DNA of 64,000 nt from Plasmodiophora brassicae (taxonomy: Eukaryota > Endomyxa > Phytomyxea > Plasmodiophorida > Plasmodiophoridae): the NCBI GenBank assembly GCA_039704465.1, contig JASFAU010000007.1, positions 310,001 through 374,000 of the forward strand, in the 5' to 3' direction. Below, one piece after another: positions 1 to 11,936 of this stretch. The position numbers and the translations under genes are program-made. The notes beneath the pieces were generated by a model. That model had not been told where the DNA came from. It saw nothing but the letters and a program-made list of their open reading frames with translations, and did no database searches. Numbering within the stretch: position 1 is the stretch's first letter; each line of letters opens with the position of its first letter.

Positions 1-587
1 ATCGACTCGAAGACGGAGCTGGCGAACGCCTGCGATAGCTGAGACTGCGACAGCTGGTAGGACCTGTCCCATCCAAACTCCGCGTCGTTGCCGTCGTTGT
101 TGGTGTCCGGAATCGGCTGAGCCTGCGTGACCGTCGCCGATGAGCTTGGAGACAGGTGGAGCCTGTCGGTTGCATAACCACGCCGGTTCTCGTCCTGTTC
201 GACACCCGTGCTGTCATAGTTATTCGTTATAACCGCCCGGACGTTGCTCAGCGGGCGTGTTGTGCTCGGCGGCTCTCCCGTTTCGCCGCTTGTCCCAGTA
301 GTGTGCGGCTGGTCTGCCGGGAACGCGCTAGATTCATCATAGCTGCTCCAGGCCTGACTCTCCGTAATGAACGTATCCCAACTCTCCGACTGGCTACTAG
401 ACTCGTTGCTGTTCCCATCGCCTCGTGGCTGGGCCTCGTCGTGTATGGTCGCTGACGCGGCCTTAGCGGAGAACCGGACCCGTTTCGCGGGCGACGCCGC
501 ATCGTCGCGCCTGCGCTTCTGCATCGCATCCGTCGAGGCAACCAGCAGCACACCTACGACGAAGGCCACAGCCACGCCCGCCCGCAT
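1..587 (-). CDS. Secreted Ser/Asp-rich protein, N-terminal part (cut by window edge)
   Basis: The frame is open from the ATG at 587 down to the left window edge (about 195 codons), so the C-terminus is missing. The first ~20 residues (start MRAGVAVAFVVGVLLVASTD) form a clear signal peptide: short basic start, hydrophobic core, small residues at the likely cleavage site. The mature part begins with a basic KRRRDD/AKRVR stretch and then becomes Ser-, Asn-, Asp- and Gln-rich with no cysteines and no domain I recognise. It is probably a secreted or surface protein and could be an effector candidate if the organism is a parasite, which is inference. It lies downstream of ARP4 on the same strand with a 241-bp gap. 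No intron is needed in the visible part. Confidence 0.6.
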   Translation of the reverse strand, partial: MRAGVAVAFVVGVLLVASTDAMQKRRRDDAASPAKRVRFSAKAASATIHDEAQPRGDGNSNESSSQSESWDTFITESQAWSSYDESSAFPADQPHTTGTSGETGEPPSTTRPLSNVRAVITNNYDSTGVEQDENRRGYATDRLHLSPSSSATVTQAQPIPDTNNDGNDAEFGWDRSYQLSQSQLSQAFASSVFES

Positions 588-828
588 CCTGCAACGAGCC
601 TTTCTCGAATCGCTATTTGCAAGAAGGCCGTCGGAAACCAGCAACTACCGTGGCTGAAAATAGCGCGCAGTTCGCAACACAATTTGCGCAGTGGCAGCGA
701 GTTTCGCCCTCTACCGGTCTACCCGTATCCCTCTGCAGGCGGCGGCGGCCCAAGCAACGGGTCGCCTGTGTGGTCGAATAAGAGCAGGGGATTGAGGATC
801 TGCTTGTGTATCATAGTGGACCACGGTA

Positions 829-2546
829 TCATGGACATTTCTCTGCGATATATCGGGCACCGTGCTCCTCGTACTCTGAACGAGAGAACCACATTTGCTG
901 AAATGACCCAAGCGACCTGTAATCGGCCAGTCAGACATCGCAGCACACTACCTAGACAGACGGTCTGCCTACCCAAGTATTGAGGCACCGATCCAGGACC
1001 CGAATAATCGCTCATGGTGGGTTCCAACAGACAGAGTCTTAATCTTGAACGCTGGCGCCGCTGTGGCCATTAGCTCCTTGGTTAATCGATCCGACAGGCC
1101 ACGTATTGAAGATGTTCCTCCAGTGACGACAATGTTCCCGTACAGCTCACGGCGGACGTCAACGTCAACAGCATCAACAGCCTGACGGACCATCGCAGGC
1201 AGACCCTTCAGCAGCATAAGAAATACAGATACGCCCGGCGCCCACAAGGGTACCTCGAATTTGTAACCGTCAATGTCCTCCTTGAAATCAACCAGCGAAG
1301 CTGACGGGTTGAATAATTGTTCACCAAGAGTGAATCGCTCTGAACAGAAACGATCAACGCGTTGCCAAATCGATGCAGACGGATAGAGGACCAGCTCCCA
1401 CGTCTATCACATGACCATCTGGGAGCTCGTAGGGCACAGTCGGAATGGCACTGCTGACCTCCGATGAGAACGGAACGTCGGATACGCGGACGACGCTGTG
1501 CTTGATGTCGCGAATGACATCTCGCCTCATAAAATCCGTGTACGATGCCGTTGTCAACGGAAAATCGAGACGCTGCCATGGGACATGTTAGCTGACGTTG
1601 TGAACGCACCCGCAGTTCATGTGAAACCTTCACGGTCGTTCGCCCTTCGCTTGCGAGCTCCCTCTTGAACAAGAAGTGTGGTTCAATTGGATGGTTTGAG
1701 GATGCTGAAAGCAGCTTGACGAAGACGTCGTCCAGAGTGTTGCCTGCCAGCCGGGTTCGCAGTTTTCCTGCCGCGAGCCACACGTTAGTCGAGGAGCCCT
1801 CTAGATGCAGAAGCACCTGTACCCTGCATTAATGCATATCCCTCATGGACGGCAACTGAGGACGTAATGCCAGCGCCGCACTGCAATACAAGGGCGGTAC
1901 TACGTCCAGCGGCGAACGCAGACAGGACGGCGTCTTTGGCAATGAACACGGCAGGGCACTGGAACCTCTCCATGGCGATCTCGCACATCTTTTCCCGGTT
2001 CTCCGCCGTGTTGAACACGGACTCGACGAGCAGAAGCGGGTGCTCGGTCGCGTCAATTCGCAGAATCGATTCAACGGAATGCCTCCAAATCGCTTCCGTG
2101 GCATCGAAATCACAAACTGCACGACAGACGAGCATCAGCCACATGAAATCGCGTGGCATACCAGCCCCAAAGCGTACTTGATCCATCTTCCACAGCCGGC
2201 GTAACCTCGACATTATCCCGTCGGTAGTACAGATTCTGTCCAACGTACGCGTTGGTGGGAGCAGGAGTGTCTTCATCCCGCATGGCGACATCATCACCGT
2301 CCGCTACTGCGCCTCTGCCAATAAACTACAGACACATAATCACCACCCATCGCGTCGGTCCACGAGCCGAACCATACCGACGGCACAACGGCCTTCGGTA
2401 TGTTCTCGCCAGCGAACCCCGTCTTGGTCGACAGCGACCCCGTATCGATGACCAGTGCGCCTACGTCATCTACAACGGATCATGGACCGTCAACCCCCCG
2501 CACCGCCAGCCCTCGACGCTCCCGGCCTACCGCCACCAAACATCAT
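829..2546 (-). CDS. ARP4: Actin-related protein 4 (BAF53/ACTL6-like), 8 exons
   Basis: Nuclear actin-related protein, known as a subunit of INO80, SWR1, NuA4 and BAF-type chromatin complexes. Exons run 2531-2546, 2378-2469, 2178-2325, 1823-2116, 1628-1767, 1392-1572, 973-1339 and 829-916; introns are 52-61 nt and all phases agree, giving 441 aa. The start reads MMFGGDDVGALVIDTGS, as in Arp4 families. Further landmarks are the phosphate-loop region, DATEAIWRH, NREKMCEIAMERF, FAAGRSTALVLQCGAG, the VVTGGTSSI motif and the diagnostic tail FQQMWFSRSEYEEH ending in EKCP. The tail is recovered only after splicing the last 56-nt intron, which supports the exon model. The first exon is just 16 bp. It is divergent to the gene starting at 2686. 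Confidence 0.93.
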
Positions 2547-2685
2547 CGTGACCGCGACGACGAACAGCTACCCGCGATCGCGGACTGCGCCGCCGGCGAG
2601 ACGGCGGGTCGTGTTGCACCGGCGAACAGGCCGTGAGCGCTGCACCGCCGCAGTGAGAGCTGCAGCTCGACAGCGCAGTTTACCA
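2547..2685. promoter_or_regulatory. Shared intergenic region between divergent ARP4 and the 2686 gene
   Basis: Only 139 bp separate two start codons pointing away from each other, so both promoters must lie here or overlap the 5' ends. I see no TATA box. The assignment is positional inference. Confidence 0.35.
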
Positions 2686-4080
2686 ATGTCGGCCCCTGTT
2701 CGAATCGACCCGACTGATTTGAGGGATCTCGTGGAGACCGTCGTCGATGGGCGCGATCCGGCATCGCGGCGGCGCCTGGAGGCGGAGCAGCGGAGGCGAG
2801 GCAGGTTTCCCCCGGTATCGGTCTCATCACGCAGCGCTTACGGGGTGGTGATAGATGCTGAAGAGCGGGAGCGCGCTTCGAAAAGGAGGAGAGAGGATAT
2901 GGAGGCGGATCGTGCCTTTGTAGAACGGACACTCGCTTCGCCGATTCCTCTTCAGGCGACGCCGAGCGAGGCGTCTGCAGCGGTGCCGAAGGCGAAGAAA
3001 CCGGTGGTAGCACTGGCGATTCAGTTTGATGCGGGCGAGAAGTGTGCCGTCCCTAGAAAGACGAGGCAATCGTGGCTGAACAAGTTTTTGATTGCTGTGG
3101 GTGATCGATTTCCGGACGACGAGGTGACCCTTGATGACCAAGCGAGAATCCTATCGCGCGAACGCGATATCAGTGTCGTGTCGCGTTCATCTGCGTCGTA
3201 TATCGGGGCATGGATGAACGACATCCACGCTATGAAGTCGGCGCCTTCACTTTCACTGTTTCTTAACCTGTCGCAGCCTGCCGAATCTTCGTCCGCTGAA
3301 CCTTCGGCGCCACCATCGGAACCATGTGCGACAACCGCTGCTAATGGTGTTGTCCTCCCTCAGCACGATTCTGAACAGAAGCCTAGTCTTCTGGGAATCG
3401 AGCTCCCTTACAACCTGTTCGGTTCGGATGATGAGGAGTATGACGATGCTGCTCCTGCTTCTTCATCATCTCCTGCGGCACGTGGAGATATCCTGTCAGC
3501 GCGTGCTGGAATTTTCGTTGTATTTGGGTGGCTGATTTTCCAATCACAGGCCTGCGAAACCAGCGACTAAGGACAGCGGAGCGGTCAAAGCGTTGCCTTT
3601 GCTTGATAATGAGCACGCTCACGTGACATCCTCACTGTATGACAATTCGTGAAACTGCTTGGTGGATCGTAATCGCTGACTTTGCGGTTATAGGACGGCG
3701 ACAGACGCAGCTAGCGAATGCACCAGAAGCGCAGGGGAAATTGCGTCTTCGACTGACAACAACAATGGCCACGTGCCTACGCCGCTGTCCGACATTGTTC
3801 GTAACTGTTGGGTCACACCGTTGCTAACGTGTTACCCTGCAGGGAAGACTACAGAAAACGCGTTGAGTTCGTTACCGAGGTCGTTGCCAGCCATTTGCAT
3901 CTCAAACACGACATCTGCGACGAACCAAGCATCACGTCGATCACGTCGAAAGTCGTCCTGAAAGTCGTCGGTGACCAGTCCCGCCCCAAAGACGTTACGC
4001 TCGGCAGACTTCGCGCCATCAAAGCCAAGATCGATATCCTTGTTGATCAGTACGTCGCGCGACGTGCACGACGTGCGTGA
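2686..4080 (+). CDS. Hypothetical protein with EloA-BP1-like and possible SRI-like regions
   Basis: A spliced gene, likely exons 2686-3494, 3550-3648, 3694-3800 and ~3843-4080. The last junction is uncertain: the obvious acceptor is out of phase with the strongly coding final exon, and an acceptor 5 nt later would fix it. The N-terminal exon is basic and charged. Around residues 120-190 the pattern VPRKTRQSWLNKFL followed by SSASYIGAWMND resembles the elongin-A-binding region of REXO1. The final exon (RKRVEFVTEVVASHL to KAKIDILVDQYVARR) is helical and faintly resembles an SRI domain that binds RNA polymerase II. No exonuclease domain is present. If both hints are right it would be an elongation-related protein, but this is weak; treat it as hypothetical. 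Confidence 0.5.
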
Positions 4081-4156
4081 CTGCTGTACGTTGGCGTAGC
4101 GAGTGCTGCCCGGGGGACCGTGCGGCTGACTCCGTCTCCGCAGTGCGCAGGCTGCA

Positions 4157-5009
4157 ATGTCGCTCCAAGTCGTGCGCGCCGCTTCGGATGCCGGCCCCTC
4201 AGCGTCCAGCGTCCACGGGCAGCACCCACAGGTCTGTAGTGGCTCCAGCTCCGTCCCCCCGTGCTCCATACTGACCGTCTTGCCGGCTGTGCAGTTCCTG
4301 ATCGAGAAGATCGTTCGGTTGAAGATCTATGATTTGCCGTACTGGAAGGAGCAGTGCTTCGCGTTGAACGGTATGCCTGTCGATGCATGTGCAGGGGAGC
4401 GCCGCGTGTCTGACACCGTATTCGTGCTAGCGGAGACATTGGTCGATCGAGCGGTGGCACTGGACTGCGTCGGTGGCTGTTACGGTGGCACCAGGCAGCC
4501 CAGCCGCTTTCTGTGTCTGCTGTTGAAGATGCTTCAAATTTCGCCGGAACTCGACATTGTGCTGGCTTTGATCGATGCCGAGGACTTCAAGTACATGCGC
4601 TTGCTTGGGGCTGTATACCTCAGATTAACTGCGGACCCGCTGGACGTGTATACGTATTTGGAGCCGTTGCTGAACGATTATCGGAAAGTTGTCCTCCGCA
4701 AGGATGGAGGCGAGCTTGAACTGTCACATATTGACCAGGGTACGTAGACGTCTGGATGCCATCGTACTCTATGATGACTCGTGTCCACAGTTATCGATGA
4801 GCTACTGACTGGCGAACATTTCTGCAATGTCACGCTTCCTCGTTTGCCGAAACGACGAATACTGGAAGAGACCGGTTAGTTCTGCATATCTAAGTAGAAC
4901 GTAACGAGCTTGCCGCTGATGCCAGCTTGCAGGGAAACTTCAGCGTCGATTTTCCATCCTCGCGAAGGAACTTGACGAATATGACAATGGCTGTAACGAT
5001 GACGAATAG
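4157..5009 (+). CDS. PRP38: Pre-mRNA-splicing factor PRP38, 5 exons
   Basis: PRP38 is a component of the U4/U6.U5 tri-snRNP and of the precatalytic (B) spliceosome. Exons are 4157-4231, 4295-4370, 4431-4739, 4791-4874 and 4933-5009, giving 206 aa. Introns are 51-63 nt with intact phase. Recognisable blocks are SVHGQHPQFLIEKIVR at the start, YWKEQCFALN, the CVGGCYGG block, FLCLLLKMLQI, EDFKYMRLLGAVYLRLT, YLEPLLNDYRK and HIDQVIDELL, followed by an acidic end. It has the core domain only, without the RS-rich tail seen in animal PRP38B, so it matches the yeast-like PRP38/PRP38A form. It begins 76 bp after the previous gene on the same strand. Confidence 0.93.
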
Positions 5010-5289
5010 GACGCGTCTTGTACATTGCAGCGCATACGATGGGCAGAGCAACACTCGTTGTATGACATAGGTGCACAATATATATTAGCCAAATTCAAAG
5101 GACTACGATTCGGCAACTTCGCTGTCAATGCTCGAACCGTCCCTGGCGACAATTGCGGACGTTTCCAGCAAACGTTGGACGAGAGGAGTGCCTGGAACGC
5201 CTTGGAGAATCGTCCACGGATCCACTGACTGAAGTTCATCAGAGGAAACCAGGCGGCCGACTGCGGGTTGATTTGTCTGAAAATACGCG

Positions 5290-6123
5290 ATGTCAGATTA
5301 CGAGACAGCGAGCGAAACTAAACGGCACAGAGACAGTAGGGGTAAGCACGTTCGTCGGGGACGCAGGGGGAGGTCCTCCGGAGAAGATCTATCAAGCAGT
5401 AATCAGGCAGGAAACGTGGCTTCAATTTCCAAGTGGACAAACAGTTGGCGTGGCACTTGATGGCGTGCTGACACTCATTACGCTGGGAAATGTTCCAGGG
5501 ACAACTCCGGCCCGACCATCAACGATTGCACCAGAGAACGTAGGTAGTGTACGTTGGATCCGCCGCCGAAAGCTGTGTTCATGACATTAGCTCAATTGTT
5601 TTCGGCCTAGACAAACCCAGCCTTACTGGACAGGTATTAACACGGCAGCGACTTCACGATCGAGACTGATGATAAATTCGTCGTCTTTACGCTGAGCTGG
5701 ACTGCCATCGGCGGGGGAGTTGGTGCCGAATCGGAGACCGTCGATCAGCTGCTCGAACAAACAGAGACATTCGTCAAACTCGCCGGCCAACGACTACGAC
5801 CCCTTAGTCAACATTTTCGACAGGCGTGCGTGGGCCACTGTACCTGCACAAGGACACTTGAACACATTAACGATAAAAGAGCCCGCACTAGAGCGGGGAA
5901 CCGGGACTCTTCAGGCTTCAGTTGGATCATAGGCGTCATCGAGCGCAGACATCGCACCCTAACAAGCGAATCAGTTGCCGGGGCAGAGAGCGACAGCATG
6001 CAATATATGCCTTTTAAGGATGTGGACACGAATTTCATCAGCAATCAGTGGACAGTCGAGAGACGAGGACACATTAACGATCTCAGACAGATTAACGAGC
6101 TGATCAGCGATACTCGAAATTAA
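5290..6123 (+). CDS. Possible spliced hypothetical gene
   Basis: A tentative model. From ATG 5290 (MSDYETASETKRHRDSR) a chain of GT-AG introns of normal size keeps phase through TTPARPSTIAPEN, TNPALLDSWTAIGGG and a helical DQLLEQTETFVKLAGQRL segment. It then stays open to the stop at 6121-6123. I recognise no family. Codon quality after about 5830 is poor, so the 3' half may be wrong. It sits between PRP38 and the convergent MED12. The region could instead be non-coding. Confidence 0.3.
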
Positions 6124-6172
6124 GGGTACACATTCAGCTGGACAAAGATGTCAGTACCCAGACGTCTCACGT

Positions 6173-9100
6173 TCAAGAATGCAATTTACCCGCCGGCAAT
6201 ACTGATGATAACGATTGCACAACAGTTTCCGAAGCAACTCTCCAATTGGGATCAGCGTTAGCTTCTCGCAATTTGGTGTCTTGCACGAGCTCGGTCCGAG
6301 AGAACCCAATCTCACGAAGCCGGTCGATGAACACCTGATGAAGAGTCAGCCGTATGAGACATCGTTACTGGATGCGCAGGACCTGATTGTGTGATTTCAG
6401 TGCTGACTGGACACCAGCCAATATATGCTTTCCTATTGAGGACGCTAGGAGTTTGATGAATTGAACACAGAGATCCGGAGGAAGAGCACACGATGTCCCT
6501 GAGAACAAAATCACCATACCGTTCCAATGGAAACACAGACGTGTCTGTACGATCTGTCTTCTGGAGGAGAAGCTGCGCAAGTTCACTCTCGGCCGAGGAA
6601 CCGGGGTTAACCCGTTTCTCTTGTGCAAGCGCCAATTGGATGTCAATCCACTTGAGGTGCATATTCCACAACGTAACATCTTCGATGAGGGTTTCCGCTG
6701 ACAATGATATATAAGCAGTCGCCGAAGGCGATCGTTCTTACGCGAAACTACCTGTAATAGGCGACGTCCATTTAGCATCGTCAGCTTGTCCGCTTGTGTA
6801 TATCTGCATATAGATCTGTCTGGCGGACCGAAGGCTTATCAGCTGCATGTAAACATCGCTGAGGGATGACATCGAAAATTGGCAGAATCGTCGACTGCCA
6901 AGCACAGAACGTAAAGCGCCCAGTGCCAACGGCGTCACTGAAAGAAAAACAAGTCAGTACAATCGCAAATCACAGGCTGCTAATGAAGCGTACGCTCATC
7001 TATCTCATTGTCTAGAGCAACTTCAGCAAGGGAAGTCAGGACTGGGAAGTGCCGGGTAACCGATTCGCCGACAAGGTCGCGATGCAGGCGAAACAGCAAC
7101 CTGGCCACATAGCCCTGCGCGTGCGCAGAGCGACCGTAGAGGAACGAAGCTAGAGCGCAAGCAACTTGAGCACCTACATGCCTGACGACATTAGAACCAT
7201 CGACCATTTCTGACAGGGCCCATGACAACCTTTGCTGTGGGCTTTGTTCGCACCGGCCACACGAAGCGGGCGTACAATGACACGTTCAGCGACAATATCG
7301 AGCTGTAGCAGCCCTTCCACAATCAATGCTAACCCAAAGGGAAGAAACTGATCAACTTCAGATGCTTCGGCGTCCATAAGTCTCCCGACGTAATGAGAAA
7401 GCACGACGTCGTGGAGAGGAACACGGTTGTCGCCTATATAACTATTTCAGCCCCGACTTTGTGCAAGCCCACCACTGACAACATACCGAGTTTGTCGTTC
7501 GCACTTGAAATTTGCTGTAGCACGAGCACATGCTTACTCGTTCCGTCAGCGAGCTCATCATCGCCTATGGCCGGATCTCTAGCAGTTGAGAAGGTGAAAG
7601 CATTGTTCACCGTATGCTTCACTACTGCCATAATTGACTGGCTGTTCGTAGCAACCTCAGCTAAAACAGATTCCAACTAGGTTCGACGAATTTAACTCTC
7701 CGGGATAGCCAGTGAACCCGAGGACGAATACCATTTCCGACTGCGCTCGATCGAATCCAACCTGAGCAACGGCATTAAACAGTGACTGTAGCTTCTCTTG
7801 ACGCTTGTTGGGATCGATCGGCTCCGCGGCACCAACAGGGTTGTGATAGCGCCCAGTAAATTTCTGATGGCGACACATGAGACCTGGGAGTAAGCAAGGT
7901 GGTTCTTTACAAACCTGGACAACGTTTTCTGACAGCCAGCGCGTTCTGTTAACGTCATCAGGCATAAACGATCGAAACAATATGGACGTTATGCATCCAG
8001 ATTCTTACATGGATGTACTCAAACGGGCGTTGGCTAGCCAAATTTCCGCTGACTGGACAGTGCGCATATCGCGCCGCATAAGGGCGGAACAGGCAGACCT
8101 CAGTGTGGCTTCCATTGAGAGGCTGAAAAACACGGGCTGCTGGGCCCTTATCGTCACCAGCGCAGTACGCTCGAGCATAGGGGCCTGTCTTTAGATCAGG
8201 TGCGACCCAGTTGAACCACCATGAACACCGACCGTTTCGAGAACAGTGACCAGGAACGTGCACATTGACCGGAACTGAGACGTGAGGAACAAGAGGTTTA
8301 CAGCCGCATGGAAACAACTTTGCAACGCAAGAACGGTATGCGACCTAGCAGGGCAAAGGTCAAATAAACCAGACAAGCTGAACTGGCCACAAACCCCTCA
8401 GACTGAAACATGCGAATTAGCGCCACCGTACAGGTCTGCAAAACGGGTTCAACATGGAAGAGGGGCGCTGTAACGGCAATGGTCTCGACTGCGGTTCGTC
8501 CTGGACGAGCACGATCCACGAGCCCATCCCACGATACCGTCTAACCATCCTTAGAACACTGGAATGGATCTGGGTCCGATCACGTGCTTACATAGTCGTC
8601 GGCGTACGTATGATTTTCTCTTGAAACGGCCACCTGGTACGCTTCGGGATTAGACTCACTCAAGGATCGGTAGAACGCGCCGCCAGAAATGTCATTGAAG
8701 TACGAAGCGAACGCTGCGAGCAGCCGTCCACGAAGCAGGTCGTCAAACTGGGCAACACAAAAATAAGCAGCCTTCGAAACAGTACGGTACTGCTTCAGTT
8801 ACATTGGAAGACAGACCATACAGATAGTGCCGCCGCTGGACAAACACATAGCGAGGCAAGTCTGTATCAAACAGCGGGATGTGCTCGATTATGAAGCGCC
8901 CGTGACTTCGCGCGATAGGATCGGCAAAGAGCGATGCGTTGCCAAGTATGCCTCTTGAAACCAAATAACGCAAAGCTAGAGCGCAGGAATATATCCCTGC
9001 CCGAGACAGCTCTGTGTAGACAACGATAAGCTGATTTGCGACTGTGGAGACGACATGTCAGGAAGCTTTTAGGAGTCTTCAGCGGAGACTGACCGTGTTT

Positions 9101-10792
9101 GTCGGCCGTGCGAAATTCACAAGCGAATTCGACAATGTGGTCGACCAAAGCGGCCTTCGTCTGGGTGGATGCGCCCTCGTGAAGCTCCTTGATCAGATAG
9201 CCAGCAACAAGGCTTCGTATCCATAAATGCTGCCTGTGCTCGTCGACACTCCATTGAAGTAATGTCGTCAGGGCGCTACCGTTCAAGACATCAGCTGCAG
9301 GAAGCAGAATCTTGGAGCAGGTTATCACTCCAGGACACGTGCTGGAGCACTCGTTAATGGAGTCAAGTAGCAAAATGAAGTGAGGTACGTTGAACTCATT
9401 CAACGATGACGCTTCTGTTTGCCGCCGGGCTAGACGACTCTCGTTTGAAGGCATATCCCTCATTGATGTCCAGTTTCGAGACATCGGGATGGCATCCTCG
9501 AGGTAAGTTATAATGGCCTCCGCAACGCAACAGATCCTTGATTTTCCTTCGTGGTTCGTCACGCGTCCAATCTGCACGGCACGTTGTCAGGGCACATGGC
9601 ACACGTGGCAACGGTGACAGCTAAAGTACGAACACTTGTTTTTCCGACCAGAAAGGAACACACGCAGAAGAGACGATAGGAATGCAAACGAGAGAGCTGG
9701 ATGTCATCTAACACAAGTATCAGCGGAACGCACAATAACAACTACGAAAATGCTGGGGCGTACGAATGAAGCGAGCGACTGGCAGCAGCCAGAACGTTGA
9801 CATGAGCAGGTTTGCCTCATTTTGGGAACATTCTTCGAGCTGGCCGATTAGCCAATACAGCAGTTTGACACGACTGAGAAGACCAAGTTCATACTGCCAG
9901 CAGAGCAGGGAACAGAGATAAGACCTGTGTCCGTTACAGTTAGCTGCGGGAGGCAACGAAACGAATGCTCAGTGCACAAAAGAACATCTACCATTTCGGC
10001 ATCAATTCAGTGTTCGTTGCCCCGTACGTTTCGCTCTGGCAAACCGACTGCAATCAGAGAGCGAGTACGTCAAGAGAAACTGTAGCAGGCACCGACCTGA
10101 ACAGTTTTGGCAAGATATGCTTGGAGGTGCTCAGTCCATTCCTCTTTGCATTTGCTTTTGCGTTCAGCAGCAGGACGGCGTCCGGGCCGGGCCTTACTCT
10201 TGTCCGAGAACATGTTCAAGTAGACGACTTTGATGAACCAAGTCGCCCTCTGAGGTGAGACACGTTTCGACCAGAGCATGTCCAACAGTACGTCGGCTTT
10301 GTAGCCGAATGGAGGAGATTGTGCCAAATCGGCTAGCGGGGTGTGGACATCAGCAAGCCGATTACAGAACAAGGATTTCTCTTCCGGAGAAAGGTTGACA
10401 ACGAGCGGGATGGGATTGTCAGCGTACCGCTTCTTCCGAGACCGCGAGCGCAACTCATTGATTCGACGACGTAGGTCATGGCGCTTCGCACGAAATTGCT
10501 CCAAGTTCAAGCGGTTGTGCTCGAACCCGATAGACGACACGTCAGGTTTGAACCCGTGCGTGAACGTCTCAACTGACAGGCGCTCCTCAGCGGACCCATG
10601 GCCGCCGGCCCCGCCTATGACGCGGTACACATCCGCATAGACCTGCTCCCCGTCCGGCAACTTGAACAGTTCGTGCTCCTCGAGACGATACCGCTTCGCT
10701 GACTTCTGCTTCACCGTCCATGCGGACGCGGTCGAATGCTGCTTCGCCGTTCGCGGACGGCTGGCCATGCCGATGCCGCCGTCCGTCGCCAT
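6173..10792 (-). CDS. MED12: Mediator kinase-module subunit MED12
   Basis: A large multi-exon gene. MED12 activates CDK8/cyclin C in the Mediator kinase module. Exon 1 (10097-10792, 232 codons) carries the N-terminal region (RYRLEEHELFKLPDGEQV) and the Med12 domain: LSPEEKSLFCNRLADVH, an LADLAQSPPFGYK stretch, and RATWFIKVVYLNMF followed by EEWTEHLQAYL. The next exons give LLYWLIGQLEECSQNEANLL, as in the domain that follows in metazoan and plant MED12. Near the 3' end, TLIEDVTLWNMHLKWIDIQ, LERYGDFVLRDIV and FIKLLASSIGKHILAGVQSA match the plant MED12 middle region. The last exon (FIDRLREIGFSRTELVQ) ends at 6173 after a 48-nt intron. The start chosen is the first ATG in frame; the internal exons were not all resolved. 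It is much shorter than animal MED12 (~2,200 aa). Confidence 0.85.
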
Positions 10793-10969
10793 CGCTCGAA
10801 ACGCCAATCTCGTAGAGCGCCGTCACCGCGCGCAGTCAATGCCGTCAGTCGGGTCTTTTGCGACGCCTACGAGCGCAGACATGCAGCCATAGGACTTCGC
10901 AATGAACAGTGAGCCGCACATCACCAGGTTGCCAGGCGTGCGTTCCACAGGTACTCGACGATCATGTAT

Positions 10970-11617
10970 TTACCGATCGTTGCGCTGAAGGCTTGTTCCC
11001 AGTCGAGCGAGTCTGAAGAGGACGTGCATGGCGAGGAAGGCGCCGATGCTTCTCCACGTCGCCGATGCGTTGTTCATCTCGTCGGGGAGTGGCGGTTCGG
11101 TGATGACAGGCGACAGGGCCCGGGTGATTCGGTGGATTGCTGGCTCATCGGCGTTGGATCGGATGGCTGTAATGGCGATGGCGTCGCACAGCAGGTCGAG
11201 TGCTCGACGTTGCTCCACAGATAGCTTCTCAACGCCAGGTATAGCTCCTGCCTCCCATTCCTTCAGGAATGTGACCACGTGCGGTATGTCGATGAGGCCT
11301 TGCCGACAGCGACCGTGGATTTGTCGCGAAGCATTTCGACTGACCATTGCAAGTCCACGTCGTGCCTGCGATTGTGCCCAAACCTTCAGCGAGATCGCGG
11401 CCGTCACCCCGTCCACGACGGGTGTCGTCCCCGCAACGGCCGCACGCGTCGTCCAGATCTCGACGCCGGCGGATCCGTCGTCGGCGATCGCTGCCGCCAT
11501 GCGCCTCAACGGGTCCGACGACGACCCCTCCAGTCCGACGACGTCCGACACGAGCAGCCTGTGGCCGGAGATGGCAACGACCGCACATGCCAGGATCAGC
11601 AGCCCACGGCTGCCCAT
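10970..11617 (-). CDS. Secreted protein of unknown function
   Basis: 215 codons from ATG 11617 in one open frame. The N-terminus MGSRGLLILACAVVAISG is a good signal peptide. The mature part is Ala- and Arg-rich and mostly helical, with one short hydrophobic stretch near the C-terminus (IGAFLAMHVLFRLARL) that may be a helix or weak anchor. There is no cysteine pattern or domain I recognise. An intron between about 11258 and 11345 cannot be excluded. It is divergent to the NIPA-like gene (320 bp between starts) and is one of three secreted-protein genes between 10.9 and 17.7 kb. Confidence 0.6.
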   Translation of the reverse strand: MGSRGLLILACAVVAISGHRLLVSDVVGLEGSSSDPLRRMAAAIADDGSAGVEIWTTRAAVAGTTPVVDGVTAAISLKVWAQSQARRGLAMVSRNASRQIHGRCRQGLIDIPHVVTFLKEWEAGAIPGVEKLSVEQRRALDLLCDAIAITAIRSNADEPAIHRITRALSPVITEPPLPDEMNNASATWRSIGAFLAMHVLFRLARLGTSLQRNDR

Positions 11618-11936
11618 CCCATCATGTACAATGGTAACGTGTCGGGCGCCCCCCCCAGTACGACGCGTCACACCCACCGCGCGCACGTTGCGTAACCAGG
11701 TAGGACGAACGGCTCCCGAGCGTTTCGCCAGCGGATACGCGATACGCACGTCAGTTGAGTCAGCAACGGTCCGCGCCGTAACACATCTCCTCAGACGTCC
11801 CGGTCGCGCTGCCCTGGCGCCTGTGCTGCTAGGCGGCACGTTGCGGGTCCCGGTCCGCGCCCTCGATCCGGCGTACGGGTAGGTATCTCCCAATAGGGGG
11901 TGTACTGTGAAGGTTGCCGGCGGCGGCGTGTCTGGC
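11618..11936. other. Intergenic region between divergent starts
   Basis: About 320 bp between two start codons. It contains a run of seven C (about 11649-11655). Long ORFs cross it on both strands but have no family resemblance. It presumably holds both promoters. Confidence 0.3.

Noticed and set aside
6138..6338. Plus-strand Ser/Thr-rich frame (KDVSTQTSHV onward) that looked like an extension of the 5290 gene
   Set aside because: The opposite strand here encodes the last MED12 exon, which splices in phase and is clearly coding.
11028..11882. 284-codon plus-strand ORF across the secreted-protein gene
   Set aside because: Antisense to a frame with a signal peptide; Ser/Arg/Thr-rich translation without domains.
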